Origin: Aminobacterium sp. MB27-C1
GTDB taxonomy: Bacteria > Synergistota > Synergistia > Synergistales > Aminobacteriaceae
Assembly: GCF_030908405.1 (NCBI RefSeq)
Contig: NZ_CP133089.1
Coordinates: 1,364,001 to 1,428,000, forward strand
Direction of reading: 5' to 3'
DNA length: 64,000 bases
This document shows positions 45,807-54,174 of the stretch, one piece after another (position 1 is the stretch's first letter; every line of letters starts with the position of its first letter). Made by a program: the position numbers and the translations under genes. Under the pieces are notes generated by a model. That model was not told the origin of the DNA. It saw only the letters and a program-made list of their open reading frames with translations, and did not search any database.

Positions 45807-47017
45807 ATATAAATCGCTTACCACGAGGATGTACAAACGTAGGTGGCCCTCTGGCTGCCTCTATGGATAAATGTCGTACCAATTTCATGGAACTTTTTTC
45901 TTCCTTTGGATACCGACCTTTTTGGCCTTCCGCGCTACAACTTCTTGAATCTGCCTGGCCTCACCTTCCTGAAGGGTATAGACAACGGCTTATTGCACTT
46001 ACCACACCATACGGAGAGCCTTCCTGTTTGAGAGCAGATATAACGCTGGCAGCTGTAGCTTTCCTTGCTTCTCATTACGCTCCAGAACAGCAGCCATTGA
46101 GACTCTGTTATGCAGATAGGATATTCAAACGTGCTGAAAAACACGAAAATCGCATTGAAAACTTTCAGATAGGTGCAGAACTTCTAGGCTGGGAGGGAGA
46201 AGGTGCTGACATTGAAATCCTATGGCTTCTTTTACGCTGGTTAGACGAAATAGGCCTTGATAAAAGTATTTTAGTCATAGGCGATGTAACTTTTCTGAAT
46301 TACGCCCTGGCCCACGTAGGGACAGCTATAGCTGAACGTTTGTCTCGATCTTTGCTCGAAGGGAATCTTTCCGAATATAGAAATGTGCTCTCAACGTCTG
46401 ATATTCCAGAGTACAGTCGGAATATTTTAGAGCACCTCCCTGACCTGAAGGGGACAAAAAATGTACTTGAGCAAGCCTCTGCTCTTTTGGGATCTTCTCA
46501 ATATCTCATGCCATTAAGAAATATTGTGAAAGCCCTTTCTGACTTGGGATATGAAAAACGCATTTTCGTAGATTTGAGTTTGGCACGAGAGCTAAGTTAC
46601 TACAGCGGCCCTGTATTTCGTATTTATGCCTCTGGTACATCTGGACAGGAAATTGGCGGTGGAGGGCGATATGACGGCCTTCTCAATAGTTATGGATTAG
46701 ATGGACAAGCTATAGGTTTTGCTATAGATCTCGAGGAAGCCGCGACTCTTGCACTTCCTCCTTCTGGGTCCCATCGCGTTATGATGTGGTGTTCTACTCT
46801 GCCCCCAGAGCAAGCGCTTAGACGCGCTGGGACCATTCTTTCTCTCGGATTAAACGGAGAAATGAGTTGGAACAAGAACAGAAACCAATCGTACGAATCT
46901 GCCTCATCTCGAAACTGCGAATGGTGGATAGATTTAGGACGTGAAACCGTTACGCAAATTGAATGCGGGAAAGTCATGCCGCTTTCTCAATGGATGAGGG
47001 AGGAATATACATGTTAA
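45803..47017 (+). CDS. hisZ: ATP phosphoribosyltransferase regulatory subunit
   Basis: HisRS-like paralogue without aminoacylation that completes short HisG into an active, histidine-inhibited complex. Class II core segments are visible (LRADITLAAVAFLASHY, RIFKRAEKHENRIENFQIGAELLG, EIGGGGRYDGLL). 404 residues. It lies immediately upstream of short hisG, its obligatory partner. Confidence 0.93.
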   Translation: MNINRLPRGCTNVGGPLAASMDKCRTNFMELFSSFGYRPFWPSALQLLESAWPHLPEGYRQRLIALTTPYGEPSCLRADITLAAVAFLASHYAPEQQPLRLCYADRIFKRAEKHENRIENFQIGAELLGWEGEGADIEILWLLLRWLDEIGLDKSILVIGDVTFLNYALAHVGTAIAERLSRSLLEGNLSEYRNVLSTSDIPEYSRNILEHLPDLKGTKNVLEQASALLGSSQYLMPLRNIVKALSDLGYEKRIFVDLSLARELSYYSGPVFRIYASGTSGQEIGGGGRYDGLLNSYGLDGQAIGFAIDLEEAATLALPPSGSHRVMMWCSTLPPEQALRRAGTILSLGLNGEMSWNKNRNQSYESASSRNCEWWIDLGRETVTQIECGKVMPLSQWMREEYTC

Positions 47018-47625
47018 CTCTTGCACTTCCAACAGGTCGTGTAATGAAAGAAGCCATCGATCTGTTCGAAAATATAGGGCTTCCAACAAAAGAATTACGT
47101 AATGCCGGTCGAAAACTTGTTGTACAAGAAAATAACTATCGCTATATTCTGGCCAAACCTTCAGACGTACCACTTTATGTCAGCCATGGAGTAGCTGATT
47201 TAGCTCTCATAGGGAGTGACGTTCTTCAAGAAAGCGCCATAGATCTTGTAGAGCTCGCGGATACAGGACGTGGAAAATGTCGCATTGTGGTTGCCGGGCC
47301 AGAACGTATGGTTCTTGCTTTTGCAGGACACCCCTCGGAATTGATGTGGACAAAAGTAGCGACAAAATACCCTAGAATTGCAGACGATCACTTTTCCTCA
47401 CTGGGAGTTCAGGTAGAGATTATTCATCTTCATGGATCAATAGAACTTGCTCCAGCATTGGGTATGGCAGACTGCATTCTAGATATCGTACAGACGGGAA
47501 ATACTTTACAGGCCAATAAGCTTGTTATTCTTCAAGAAGTCAGAGATGTCTCTCTGAGGCTAGTCGCCAGCAAGCAAAGCGCCTCTTTAAAATGGCCACA
47601 AATAGCAGCGCTTCTCAAAAAATAG
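47011..47625 (+). CDS. hisG: ATP phosphoribosyltransferase, short form
   Basis: First committed enzyme: ATP + PRPP to phosphoribosyl-ATP. Seen: LALPTGRVMKEAIDLF, the substrate segment VSHGVADLALIGSDVL, and the PRPP loop LDIVQTGNTLQAN. 204 residues means the C-terminal regulatory domain is missing, as expected when HisZ is present. The ATG at 47011 has GAGGGAGG upstream and overlaps the end of hisZ. Confidence 0.96.
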   Translation: MLTLALPTGRVMKEAIDLFENIGLPTKELRNAGRKLVVQENNYRYILAKPSDVPLYVSHGVADLALIGSDVLQESAIDLVELADTGRGKCRIVVAGPERMVLAFAGHPSELMWTKVATKYPRIADDHFSSLGVQVEIIHLHGSIELAPALGMADCILDIVQTGNTLQANKLVILQEVRDVSLRLVASKQSASLKWPQIAALLKK

Positions 47626-47649
47626 AAAATTTGAAAGGTGTGGTAGGCA

Positions 47650-48219
47650 ATGCCAACTGAACTTCAAAGGGAAAGTTCCGAAACATCGATTACACTCAGA
47701 CTTTCCATCCCGGGGAAAGAACGTTTTCTCGATATCCCATGTGGTTTTCTTCGGCATATGCTTGACCTCTTCTTCTTTCACAGTGGCATATCAGCAACAA
47801 TAAAAGCTACTGGGGATACTGATGTAGATGCTCATCACCTTACAGAAGACATAGGAATACTTCTTGGAAAAGCTTTTTTAAAGGAACTCGAAAACAAGCC
47901 CTTTGCGCGTTATGGCTGGTGTGCTATGCCTATGGATGGCTCTCTTGCCCTTGTTGCAGTCGATATAAGCGGTCGTGGACAATTTGTGTGGGATGGAACA
48001 TTCCCATCGCCATCATGCGGAACCTTCGATCTTGAATTGGTTCCAGAATTCTGGAGAGCTTTCTGTAGAGAAAGTCGCATAACTATTCATGGACGTCTTC
48101 TCGCCGTAGATAACAGCCACCACGCAGCAGAAGCTCTATTTAAAGGGATAGGACGTGCTATGAAACAAGCAACTTCCATAGAAAATGAAGTGCAGTCAAC
48201 AAAGGGGATGCTTATATGA
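47650..48219 (+). CDS. hisB: Imidazoleglycerol-phosphate dehydratase
   Basis: Mn-dependent dehydration of imidazoleglycerol phosphate. Both metal-ligand motifs are intact: DAHHLTED and NSHHAAEALFKG. 189 residues, so monofunctional, with no HAD phosphatase domain. The conserved FLDHML segment reads FLRHML, an Asp-to-Arg change next to a metal-binding region. Stop overlaps the hisH start. Confidence 0.95.
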   Translation: MPTELQRESSETSITLRLSIPGKERFLDIPCGFLRHMLDLFFFHSGISATIKATGDTDVDAHHLTEDIGILLGKAFLKELENKPFARYGWCAMPMDGSLALVAVDISGRGQFVWDGTFPSPSCGTFDLELVPEFWRAFCRESRITIHGRLLAVDNSHHAAEALFKGIGRAMKQATSIENEVQSTKGMLI

Positions 48220-48833
48220 TCGGAATCATCGATTATGGAGCAGGAAACGTAGGTAATGTAAAGAGGGCCCTTCTCGCCCTTGAGGAATCATGCACCGTAC
48301 TTCGAAGCCCAGAGTTGGTAAAAAAAGATATTGATTTTTTAATCCTTCCTGGCGTAGGAGCCTTTGCTCCTGCCATGATAGCGTTACGGCAACAAGGCTG
48401 GGACATATTTCTTCAACAATGGGCAAAAGAGAATAAGCCTATTTTAGGTATATGCCTCGGTTTGCACCTTCTTTGCGAAAGCAGTGAAGAAGATGGATAT
48501 CATGAAGGACTAGGTCTTTTAGAAGGTCATGTTTGTCACCTGCAAACGCGTAAATGCCCCCACATGGGGTGGAATTCTCTGGAATGGATAAAACCTATAA
48601 AAGGGGTAACACCCTCTTCAGAAAAAACTAACTTTTATTATTTCGTCCATAGTTACGGCCTTCCCCAAACAGAAGACACTGTAGCTATAACACGAATCGA
48701 AGAGAGATCTGTTACTGCTATTTGCCTCCGCAAAAGGGTGGCTGCTTTCCAATTCCATCCGGAACGAAGTGGTAATGCTGGACTTTCCATACTGGGAAAA
48801 ACTATAAAAATGTTGAGAGGTGTTTCATTATGA
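48216..48833 (+). CDS. hisH: Imidazole glycerol phosphate synthase, glutaminase subunit
   Basis: Class I glutamine amidotransferase supplying ammonia to HisF. Nucleophile Cys in GICLGLHLL and the His/Glu pair in FQFHPERSG. 205 residues. Overlaps hisB and hisA by 4 bases each. Confidence 0.96.
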   Translation: MIGIIDYGAGNVGNVKRALLALEESCTVLRSPELVKKDIDFLILPGVGAFAPAMIALRQQGWDIFLQQWAKENKPILGICLGLHLLCESSEEDGYHEGLGLLEGHVCHLQTRKCPHMGWNSLEWIKPIKGVTPSSEKTNFYYFVHSYGLPQTEDTVAITRIEERSVTAICLRKRVAAFQFHPERSGNAGLSILGKTIKMLRGVSL

Positions 48834-49549
48834 TACTTTATCCTGCCATAGACCTCTATCAAGGGAAAGTTGTTCGCCTGAAACAGGGAGACTTTAACAT
48901 TAAGACAGAATATGACATTACACCGTTAGAAGCAGCTCATAAATTCGCCGAAGCAGGGTGCACGTGGGTACACATTATAGATCTCGAAGGGGCGCAGGTT
49001 GGACATCCCGCCCATACATACATATTACAATCTCTACACCACCTTGGCCTCATGGTTCAGTATGGAGGCGGTCTTCGATCTCTTTATGATATAGAAGAAA
49101 CTTTCAAAGCAGGTGCAACTCGTCTTTACGTAGGGAGCCTTCTTGTTGAAAATGAAAAAATGGCCAGCCAACTTTTCTCCACGTGGGGAAATGGAATTAT
49201 TCCAGCAGTGGACATAAAAGAAGGAAAGGTTGCAACTCGTGGATGGACCTCAACGTCATTTTTGCCTCCATCTGAGTATATTTCCTTTTTGAAATCGGCA
49301 GGCTATACCACACTGCTTGTCACGGCTGTTCAAAGAGATGGCACTGGCGTTGGTCCCGATATGATGCTCTATTCACAGCTTTTAAAAGAATTCCCTGACA
49401 TATCTATCATAGCAGCAGGCGGGATATCATCCCTAAAAGATTTGGAAGCTCTTCAATCGATAAACATCGCCGGGGCCGTTCTTGGAAGAGTCTTGTATGA
49501 AAAGGATTTCGACTTGAAAGAGGCATTAAGGAGGGTCTCGTTATGTTAA
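48830..49549 (+). CDS. hisA: ProFAR isomerase (HisA)
   Basis: Half-barrel-duplicated (beta/alpha)8 isomerase. AIDLYQGKVVRLKQGD start with catalytic Asp, QYGGGLRS in the first half, AVDIKEGKVATRGW and IIAAGGISS in the second half. 239 residues. Overlaps hisF by 7 bases. Confidence 0.96.
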   Translation: MILYPAIDLYQGKVVRLKQGDFNIKTEYDITPLEAAHKFAEAGCTWVHIIDLEGAQVGHPAHTYILQSLHHLGLMVQYGGGLRSLYDIEETFKAGATRLYVGSLLVENEKMASQLFSTWGNGIIPAVDIKEGKVATRGWTSTSFLPPSEYISFLKSAGYTTLLVTAVQRDGTGVGPDMMLYSQLLKEFPDISIIAAGGISSLKDLEALQSINIAGAVLGRVLYEKDFDLKEALRRVSLC

Positions 49550-50307
49550 CGAAACGAATCATTCCATGCCTTGACGTTAAAAATGGACGAGTAGTCAAAG
49601 GCATCCAATTCAAAAATCTCATTGATGCCGGCAATCCAGCAGAAATGGGTAAACGATATATGAATGAACAAGCAGATGAACTCGTTTTTCTTGATATATC
49701 AGCTTCCTCAGAGCGGCGAAGTACAATGAAAAGCTGGGTTAAAGATGTAGCTGACCATATTTTTATTCCCTTTACTGTCGGCGGCGGTATTTCGTCTGCC
49801 GAACAGGCACGAGAAATAATAGCTCTCGGCGCTGATAAAATTTCACTCAACACGGCAGCTGTAAAAAAACCTGGTTTGATTCGTGAATGCGCTACCCTTT
49901 TAGGGCGTCAGGCCGTTGTTCTTGCCGTAGACGTTAAAGAAGAAATTCCCGGTCACTGGGAAGTTTATATTGAGGGAGGGAAAACGTCGACAGGGAAAGA
50001 TGCCTTCCAATGGATACAGGAAGGGGTTGAGCTAGGCTGCGGTGAAATTTTATTGACGTCAATGAATCGTGATGGAACCCAAAAAGGATATGATATCCCC
50101 CTTCTCTCAAAAATTGTCAATATGGTTCCAGTGCCTATTATTGCATCTGGGGGTGCTGGTAGTAAGGAAGATATACTTCATGCGTTCCAAGCAGGTTGTG
50201 ATGGTGCTTTAGCCGCTTCTATCTTCCATTTTGGAACGGTACCTATTCCTTATTTAAAGAGATGGCTTAAGGATCAGAATATCCCTATTCGACTTGTGGA
50301 GGCATAA
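49543..50307 (+). CDS. hisF: Imidazole glycerol phosphate synthase, cyclase subunit
   Basis: (beta/alpha)8 cyclase forming IGP and AICAR with His[17 protein letters not shown] start, FTVGGGISS and the catalytic Asp region [14 protein letters not shown]. 254 residues. Confidence 0.97.
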   Translation: MLTKRIIPCLDVKNGRVVKGIQFKNLIDAGNPAEMGKRYMNEQADELVFLDISASSERRSTMKSWVKDVADHIFIPFTVGGGISSAEQAREIIALGADKISLNTAAVKKPGLIRECATLLGRQAVVLAVDVKEEIPGHWEVYIEGGKTSTGKDAFQWIQEGVELGCGEILLTSMNRDGTQKGYDIPLLSKIVNMVPVPIIASGGAGSKEDILHAFQAGCDGALAASIFHFGTVPIPYLKRWLKDQNIPIRLVEA

Positions 50308-50308
50308 A

Positions 50309-50932
50309 ATGATTGATTACGAACAAATACACTTCGATGAAAAGGGGCTCATTCCCGTTATTGTTCAAGATTGGGAAAGTGGAGAAATTTTAATGCTCGC
50401 CTATGCTAATCGCCAGTCTCTTGAAAAAACTGAAGAGATCAACGAAATGGTCTTCTGGAGCCGCTCGCGTCAGGAACTTTGGCACAAGGGAGCAACCAGC
50501 GGGAATAGACTAAAGCTGAAGGAACTTCGCCTAGACTGCGACGGAGACACCCTTTTAGCTTTTGTAGAACCTACAGGACCTGCATGTCATACAGGAGCAA
50601 GATCATGCTTTTTTAACATGCTCACTAACGAACAGGCAGGAAAGGCTATCTTCCCTGGCCAATTATGGAAATATCTAAAAAAACGACAACTCGATAATCC
50701 AGAAGAAAGCTACACTGCTCGCTTAATAGCGTCTGGAGTAAAGAGAACGGCTCAAAAGATTGGTGAGGAAGGTGTGGAAACGGCACTTGCCATTGCCGCC
50801 GGAGATAAAAATGAAGTGATATATGAAGCGGCAGATCTTCTTTATCATCTCATGGTGGGGCTACTTTCAGCAAACGTATCTTTGCACGAGATTATAGCGG
50901 AACTTGAGAGAAGACACGCTAAGGCACATTAA
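50309..50932 (+). CDS. hisIE: Bifunctional phosphoribosyl-AMP cyclohydrolase / phosphoribosyl-ATP pyrophosphatase
   Basis: HisI domain (1-110) with [30 protein letters not shown] and the zinc-site [10 protein letters not shown]; HisE domain (about 120-207) with [19 protein letters not shown] and [11 protein letters not shown]. 207 residues. The ATG at 50309 has GGAGG upstream. Last gene of the operon; its end overlaps the convergent PHP gene by 4 bases. Confidence 0.97.
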   Translation: MIDYEQIHFDEKGLIPVIVQDWESGEILMLAYANRQSLEKTEEINEMVFWSRSRQELWHKGATSGNRLKLKELRLDCDGDTLLAFVEPTGPACHTGARSCFFNMLTNEQAGKAIFPGQLWKYLKKRQLDNPEESYTARLIASGVKRTAQKIGEEGVETALAIAAGDKNEVIYEAADLLYHLMVGLLSANVSLHEIIAELERRHAKAH

Positions 50933-51717
50933 TTCGGCCAAGGTGCGAGCACTTTGCGCCCATCTTCCTTCCGAATAGCTTTCGCCAACTCATCGAAAGA
51001 AGGCTCCGCGAGAAGAAAGGTGGAGCTATTTTCAATACAGAGGCTTTTCAGCCAATGAGAATCGGAAGAACGTATAAACGTCCATTCTGGATATCTTGCC
51101 TGAAGGGCCTCTACTTCTTCGGGGAAACACCTCCATGAGACTTCAAGAGCATCGGCAGGGAAGTTTGAAGGGATTGGCCCCAATACTGCAGGATAGGAAA
51201 AGGAAGGGCGGTCTATATGGGCTAGAATAACAAGACCTCCTCTTCTTTTAGCTTCAATTGCCACTTCATCAACAGAATAGCCAACACCTTGAATAAGAAG
51301 AATCTCCTCTTCACAAAGAATATCGTTCTTATCAGAGATAACCAATTGGTCTCCAAAGACCTCTGGACGATTCTGTACTCCAGGCATTCGTTGCCACAAC
51401 CATAATTGAAAATCAGAAATCGTATTGTAATCTTTAAAAAGAGTAACAACATGAATATCTTCAGCCGTTTGAACTTCAATGCCTGGGATGACAACAGGAT
51501 TACCAGCAGCCGCTTTAAACACAGCTGGGAAATTTAATGCCGAGTTATGATCTGTAATAGCTATAATATTAAGACCTTCCTGACGTGCTTTTAAGACAAT
51601 GTCTGGTGCTCCCATCTCAAGCTCTCCGCAGGGAGAGAGCACCGTGTGGATATGGATATCAGCACAATAGGGGGTCAGACTGCTTTCTTCTTTATCGAGT
51701 ACGCAGTCCCATTTCAT
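50929..51717 (-). CDS. PHP-domain metal-dependent phosphoesterase-like protein
   Basis: PHP fold with the first metal motif [13 protein letters not shown] (His-x-His), ITDHNS (Asp-His), a central GIEV segment and LAHIDRPSF, matching the order of PHP metal ligands. 262 residues from the ATG at 51717. Relatives include TrpH-type 3'-5' phosphoesterases, histidinol phosphatases and DNA polymerase-associated PHPs; none can be chosen with certainty. It ends the hydrogenase-like gene set and is convergent with the his operon. Confidence 0.82.
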   Translation of the reverse strand: MKWDCVLDKEESSLTPYCADIHIHTVLSPCGELEMGAPDIVLKARQEGLNIIAITDHNSALNFPAVFKAAAGNPVVIPGIEVQTAEDIHVVTLFKDYNTISDFQLWLWQRMPGVQNRPEVFGDQLVISDKNDILCEEEILLIQGVGYSVDEVAIEAKRRGGLVILAHIDRPSFSYPAVLGPIPSNFPADALEVSWRCFPEEVEALQARYPEWTFIRSSDSHWLKSLCIENSSTFLLAEPSFDELAKAIRKEDGRKVLAPWPN

Positions 51718-52030
51718 AAAGCCGCCCACAAATTTCGAATACGGGTAAAGGAGAACAGGCTAGTGTCAATTTTTCCTCTTCACATCTCTCTATTAAATCC
51801 CCTGCTGGTCGACGTCCTCCTCCGATTATAATGAAGGGAACATCCTTTAAAACAGCAACTGCCGCAATATTGAGATGAGTCTGTATAGTAATCCATACCC
51901 ATCCTTCTTTTGCAGCAGCCATTATAAAACTCAACAAATCCCCAGTAAGCGCTCCCTTAATTTCAGCATCAGTTTCTCCTTGGGATACAACTTCAAGTTC
52001 AAATTCATCAATGATAGATTGAATATTCAA
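51692..52030 (-). CDS. Small DRTGG-like domain protein
   Basis: 112 residues, one compact alpha/beta domain. GALTGDLLSFIMAAAKEGWV and the VPFIIIGGGRRPAGDLI segment resemble DRTGG domains, which are often found beside [FeFe]-hydrogenase-related genes and in HPr-kinase and CBS contexts. Start TTG at 52030 with AGGAGGGG 7 bases upstream. Overlaps the PHP gene by 26 bases. Function unknown. Confidence 0.65.
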   Translation of the reverse strand: MNIQSIIDEFELEVVSQGETDAEIKGALTGDLLSFIMAAAKEGWVWITIQTHLNIAAVAVLKDVPFIIIGGGRRPAGDLIERCEEEKLTLACSPLPVFEICGRLYEMGLRTR

Positions 52031-52042
52031 ATTTTCCCCTCC

Positions 52043-53341
52043 TTATGAGCCAAAGGCATGAGGCACTTTCCCCGAAAGTTGTGAAATTTCCTTACTTAAA
52101 TCATGAATACGCTCTCGAAGCTTAAAGATGCAATCTGTCATTTCACCTTTTCCACGCACTATATCTTCAGCCATGGCCCGACACGACGGACGTCCGCACG
52201 AACCACAATCAATATGAGGCAAATCCGCGTAAATAGCATTCATTTCTTTAAGCTTTGCCATTGCTTCTCCTAAATCGTTTGAAAGAGGTAAACGTTGCTT
52301 AGGCTGAATAGTCTGATCAAGCTTCCAAATACCCTTTTTATACCACTTTTCTATGTTTTCTTTCTCATCGTCAGTTACGCTCCAATCTACTTTCATAGCA
52401 TCAATACGCAAACGAGAGAGAAAACGAGATTCGTGAGTTCCTACCCCACCAATACATCCTAAGTCACAGGCACGACACTCAACGTAATCCACACCACCCA
52501 AACGTCCCAACTCTAGCTCTGCTAAGAGATCAATCGTGTTTCTCATGCCTGAAACAGCAACAGTTCGTAAAGGACGACGGCTAAAAGAAGAAATATGACG
52601 AGACTCACCACCAGTAATCGACCATTTGAGCCATCGATCATTCATTTTGTGGGTTCCCTCTCCAGATATTTTTGGACTTCCGGCCAAAATATCATGTACG
52701 ACTCGTCGAACCGAAACAGTATATGCAATGGAGCTGAGCTCACGTCCCACAGGATTTCGTACAAGAGTTGTCTTGGCAGGGCATGGAGAAATAAGGGTAA
52801 GATCATCTTTTCTTCCTGTAACCTCACGCCAAAGAACGACACTAGACTCAAGCGGTGATTCTATAGGAATAAGTCTGCTTATAAGTTCTGGAAAATTTAT
52901 TTGAATAAGGCGAATAACAGCAGGGCAATATGTTGAAATAAAGGGAAGACGCTCAGATTTTTCTGCCTCTATATGGCGCGCAATGGCATATGCAGCCACG
53001 TCAAAAGCCAATGCTTCACAATCAAGAATATCTTCCATTTGTGTAGCATGTAAAGCTTCTTTCATGAGAAAAGGTGAACCGTATGAACCAATTTGAACGT
53101 AAAAACAAGGGTCAGCAATGAGAACCACTTTTTCTTGAGATCGTAATAGTTCCCATTCATCCTCATTGAGAATTATTGCCTTCTCTTTACACTTTCTGAT
53201 ACACTCCCCACAATCAATACAAAGATCAGGAATAATGTGAACGCATCCAGTTAAAACACGCATTGCTTCAGTAGGGCATGACTTTATGCAATTTGCACAA
53301 CCTCGACATCGTACTTCCTGAACTCTGACACCCCCAGCCAT
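52043..53341 (-). CDS. [FeFe]-hydrogenase-like iron-sulfur protein with extra Fe-S domain
   Basis: 432 residues in three parts. Residues 1-60: 2x[4Fe-4S] ferredoxin (Cys12/15/18/22 and Cys41/44/47/51). Residues about 65-310: the C-terminal (H-cluster) domain of [FeFe] hydrogenases, with equivalents of its three signatures: STYCP (136-140), SPCPAK (185-190) and ACDLGCIGGVG (291-301). The four H-cluster cysteines are kept (139, 187, 292, 296), but the proton-relay Cys of TSCCP is Tyr138. Residues about 375-405: a four-cysteine Fe-S module (Cys379/382/387/404), then a coiled coil. No small-subunit or diaphorase genes are beside it. More like a sensory or regulatory hydrogenase than a catabolic one. 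Confidence 0.85.
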   Translation of the reverse strand: MAGGVRVQEVRCRGCANCIKSCPTEAMRVLTGCVHIIPDLCIDCGECIRKCKEKAIILNEDEWELLRSQEKVVLIADPCFYVQIGSYGSPFLMKEALHATQMEDILDCEALAFDVAAYAIARHIEAEKSERLPFISTYCPAVIRLIQINFPELISRLIPIESPLESSVVLWREVTGRKDDLTLISPCPAKTTLVRNPVGRELSSIAYTVSVRRVVHDILAGSPKISGEGTHKMNDRWLKWSITGGESRHISSFSRRPLRTVAVSGMRNTIDLLAELELGRLGGVDYVECRACDLGCIGGVGTHESRFLSRLRIDAMKVDWSVTDDEKENIEKWYKKGIWKLDQTIQPKQRLPLSNDLGEAMAKLKEMNAIYADLPHIDCGSCGRPSCRAMAEDIVRGKGEMTDCIFKLRERIHDLSKEISQLSGKVPHAFGS

Positions 53342-53353
53342 AAGCTTTCCCCC

Positions 53354-53785
53354 CTACTCTTTCTTAAAAAAAATAGTGGCGCTTAATACTGTTCCTTTCC
53401 CAACTTCAGAATCAAGGTGCATATCATCAGAATGACGTTTTATATTAGGTAGCCCCATACCCGCTCCAAATCCAAGCTCTCGAATTTCATCGGTAGCTGT
53501 TGAGTATCCTTCTTGCATTGCCAGTTCAATATCTGCAATTCCCGGGCCCCTATCAATAGCCCATACTTCAAGTTTATCTGTATAAACGATAAGACGTATA
53601 GTTCCTCCACCTGCATGAAGGACTAAATTCATTTCCGACTCATAGGCCACAATTGACGCACGGCGAGTAATGTCAGACGGAATTCCCAACATTTTCATAG
53701 TAGCTTTGAACTGAGTGGAGGCTTCGCCTATAGCACTAAAATCGCGGCCAGCTACAGTGTATTCTTCTACATAAGGTTCGCTCAC
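53354..53785 (-). CDS. RsbW-like GHKL ATPase / anti-sigma-type kinase
   Basis: 143 residues, a stand-alone histidine-kinase-like ATPase. N-box ESEMNLVLHAGGG, G1 DRGPGI and G2 GFGAGMGLPNIKR are all visible, with no dimerisation or H-box. RsbW/RsbT/SpoIIAB relatives phosphorylate serine on small regulatory proteins and bind sigma factors. No sigma factor or STAS antagonist is adjacent; the neighbouring DRTGG proteins are possible partners. Confidence 0.88.
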   Translation of the reverse strand: MSEPYVEEYTVAGRDFSAIGEASTQFKATMKMLGIPSDITRRASIVAYESEMNLVLHAGGGTIRLIVYTDKLEVWAIDRGPGIADIELAMQEGYSTATDEIRELGFGAGMGLPNIKRHSDDMHLDSEVGKGTVLSATIFFKKE

Positions 53786-53788
53786 AAC

Positions 53789-54154
53789 CTACACCTCTCT
53801 CGCAGGGATATTACAGGGCAACACTCCTTCTCTATAAAGAATGCCACACGTTTCAAACATACTGCTATGGCTCAGGATCACCGGCATTCCTAATTGAGAT
53901 GCAAGTTTAATTGCCGCTTCCTGAGGGCGCTTCCCCCGCACGAAAACGACAGCAGGAATATCTAGCATTTGAGCAGTACGTATAATTTGGACATTGGTAA
54001 GTCCCGTAAGCAATAGAGAACCCGGCCTGGCAAAGGCAAGAACGTCACTCATTAAATCAGCACCGTAGGCATATTCGATTTCTGTGGAATCAAGTAGTTC
54101 TTCGCCATACAAAATATCGCCTTTAATATGTTCCACTACTTCGCGAAGCTTCAT
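53789..54154 (-). CDS. DRTGG-domain protein
   Basis: 121 residues. Core YGADLMSDVLAFARPGSLLLTG followed by VQIIRTAQMLDIPAVVFVRGK fits the DRTGG family. The ATG at 54154 has GGAGG 8 bases upstream. It is 3 bases from the RsbW-like gene. Possible sensor or phosphorylation target; unknown. Confidence 0.72.
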   Translation of the reverse strand: MKLREVVEHIKGDILYGEELLDSTEIEYAYGADLMSDVLAFARPGSLLLTGLTNVQIIRTAQMLDIPAVVFVRGKRPQEAAIKLASQLGMPVILSHSSMFETCGILYREGVLPCNIPAREV

Positions 54155-54174
54155 CTTCACGACCTCCTACCTGC

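Noticed and set aside
52043-53341. Calling this gene a catalytic [FeFe] hydrogenase (hydA)
   Set aside because: The proton-relay cysteine is Tyr and the L1 and L2 motifs are degenerate; a catalytic role is not supported by the sequence.
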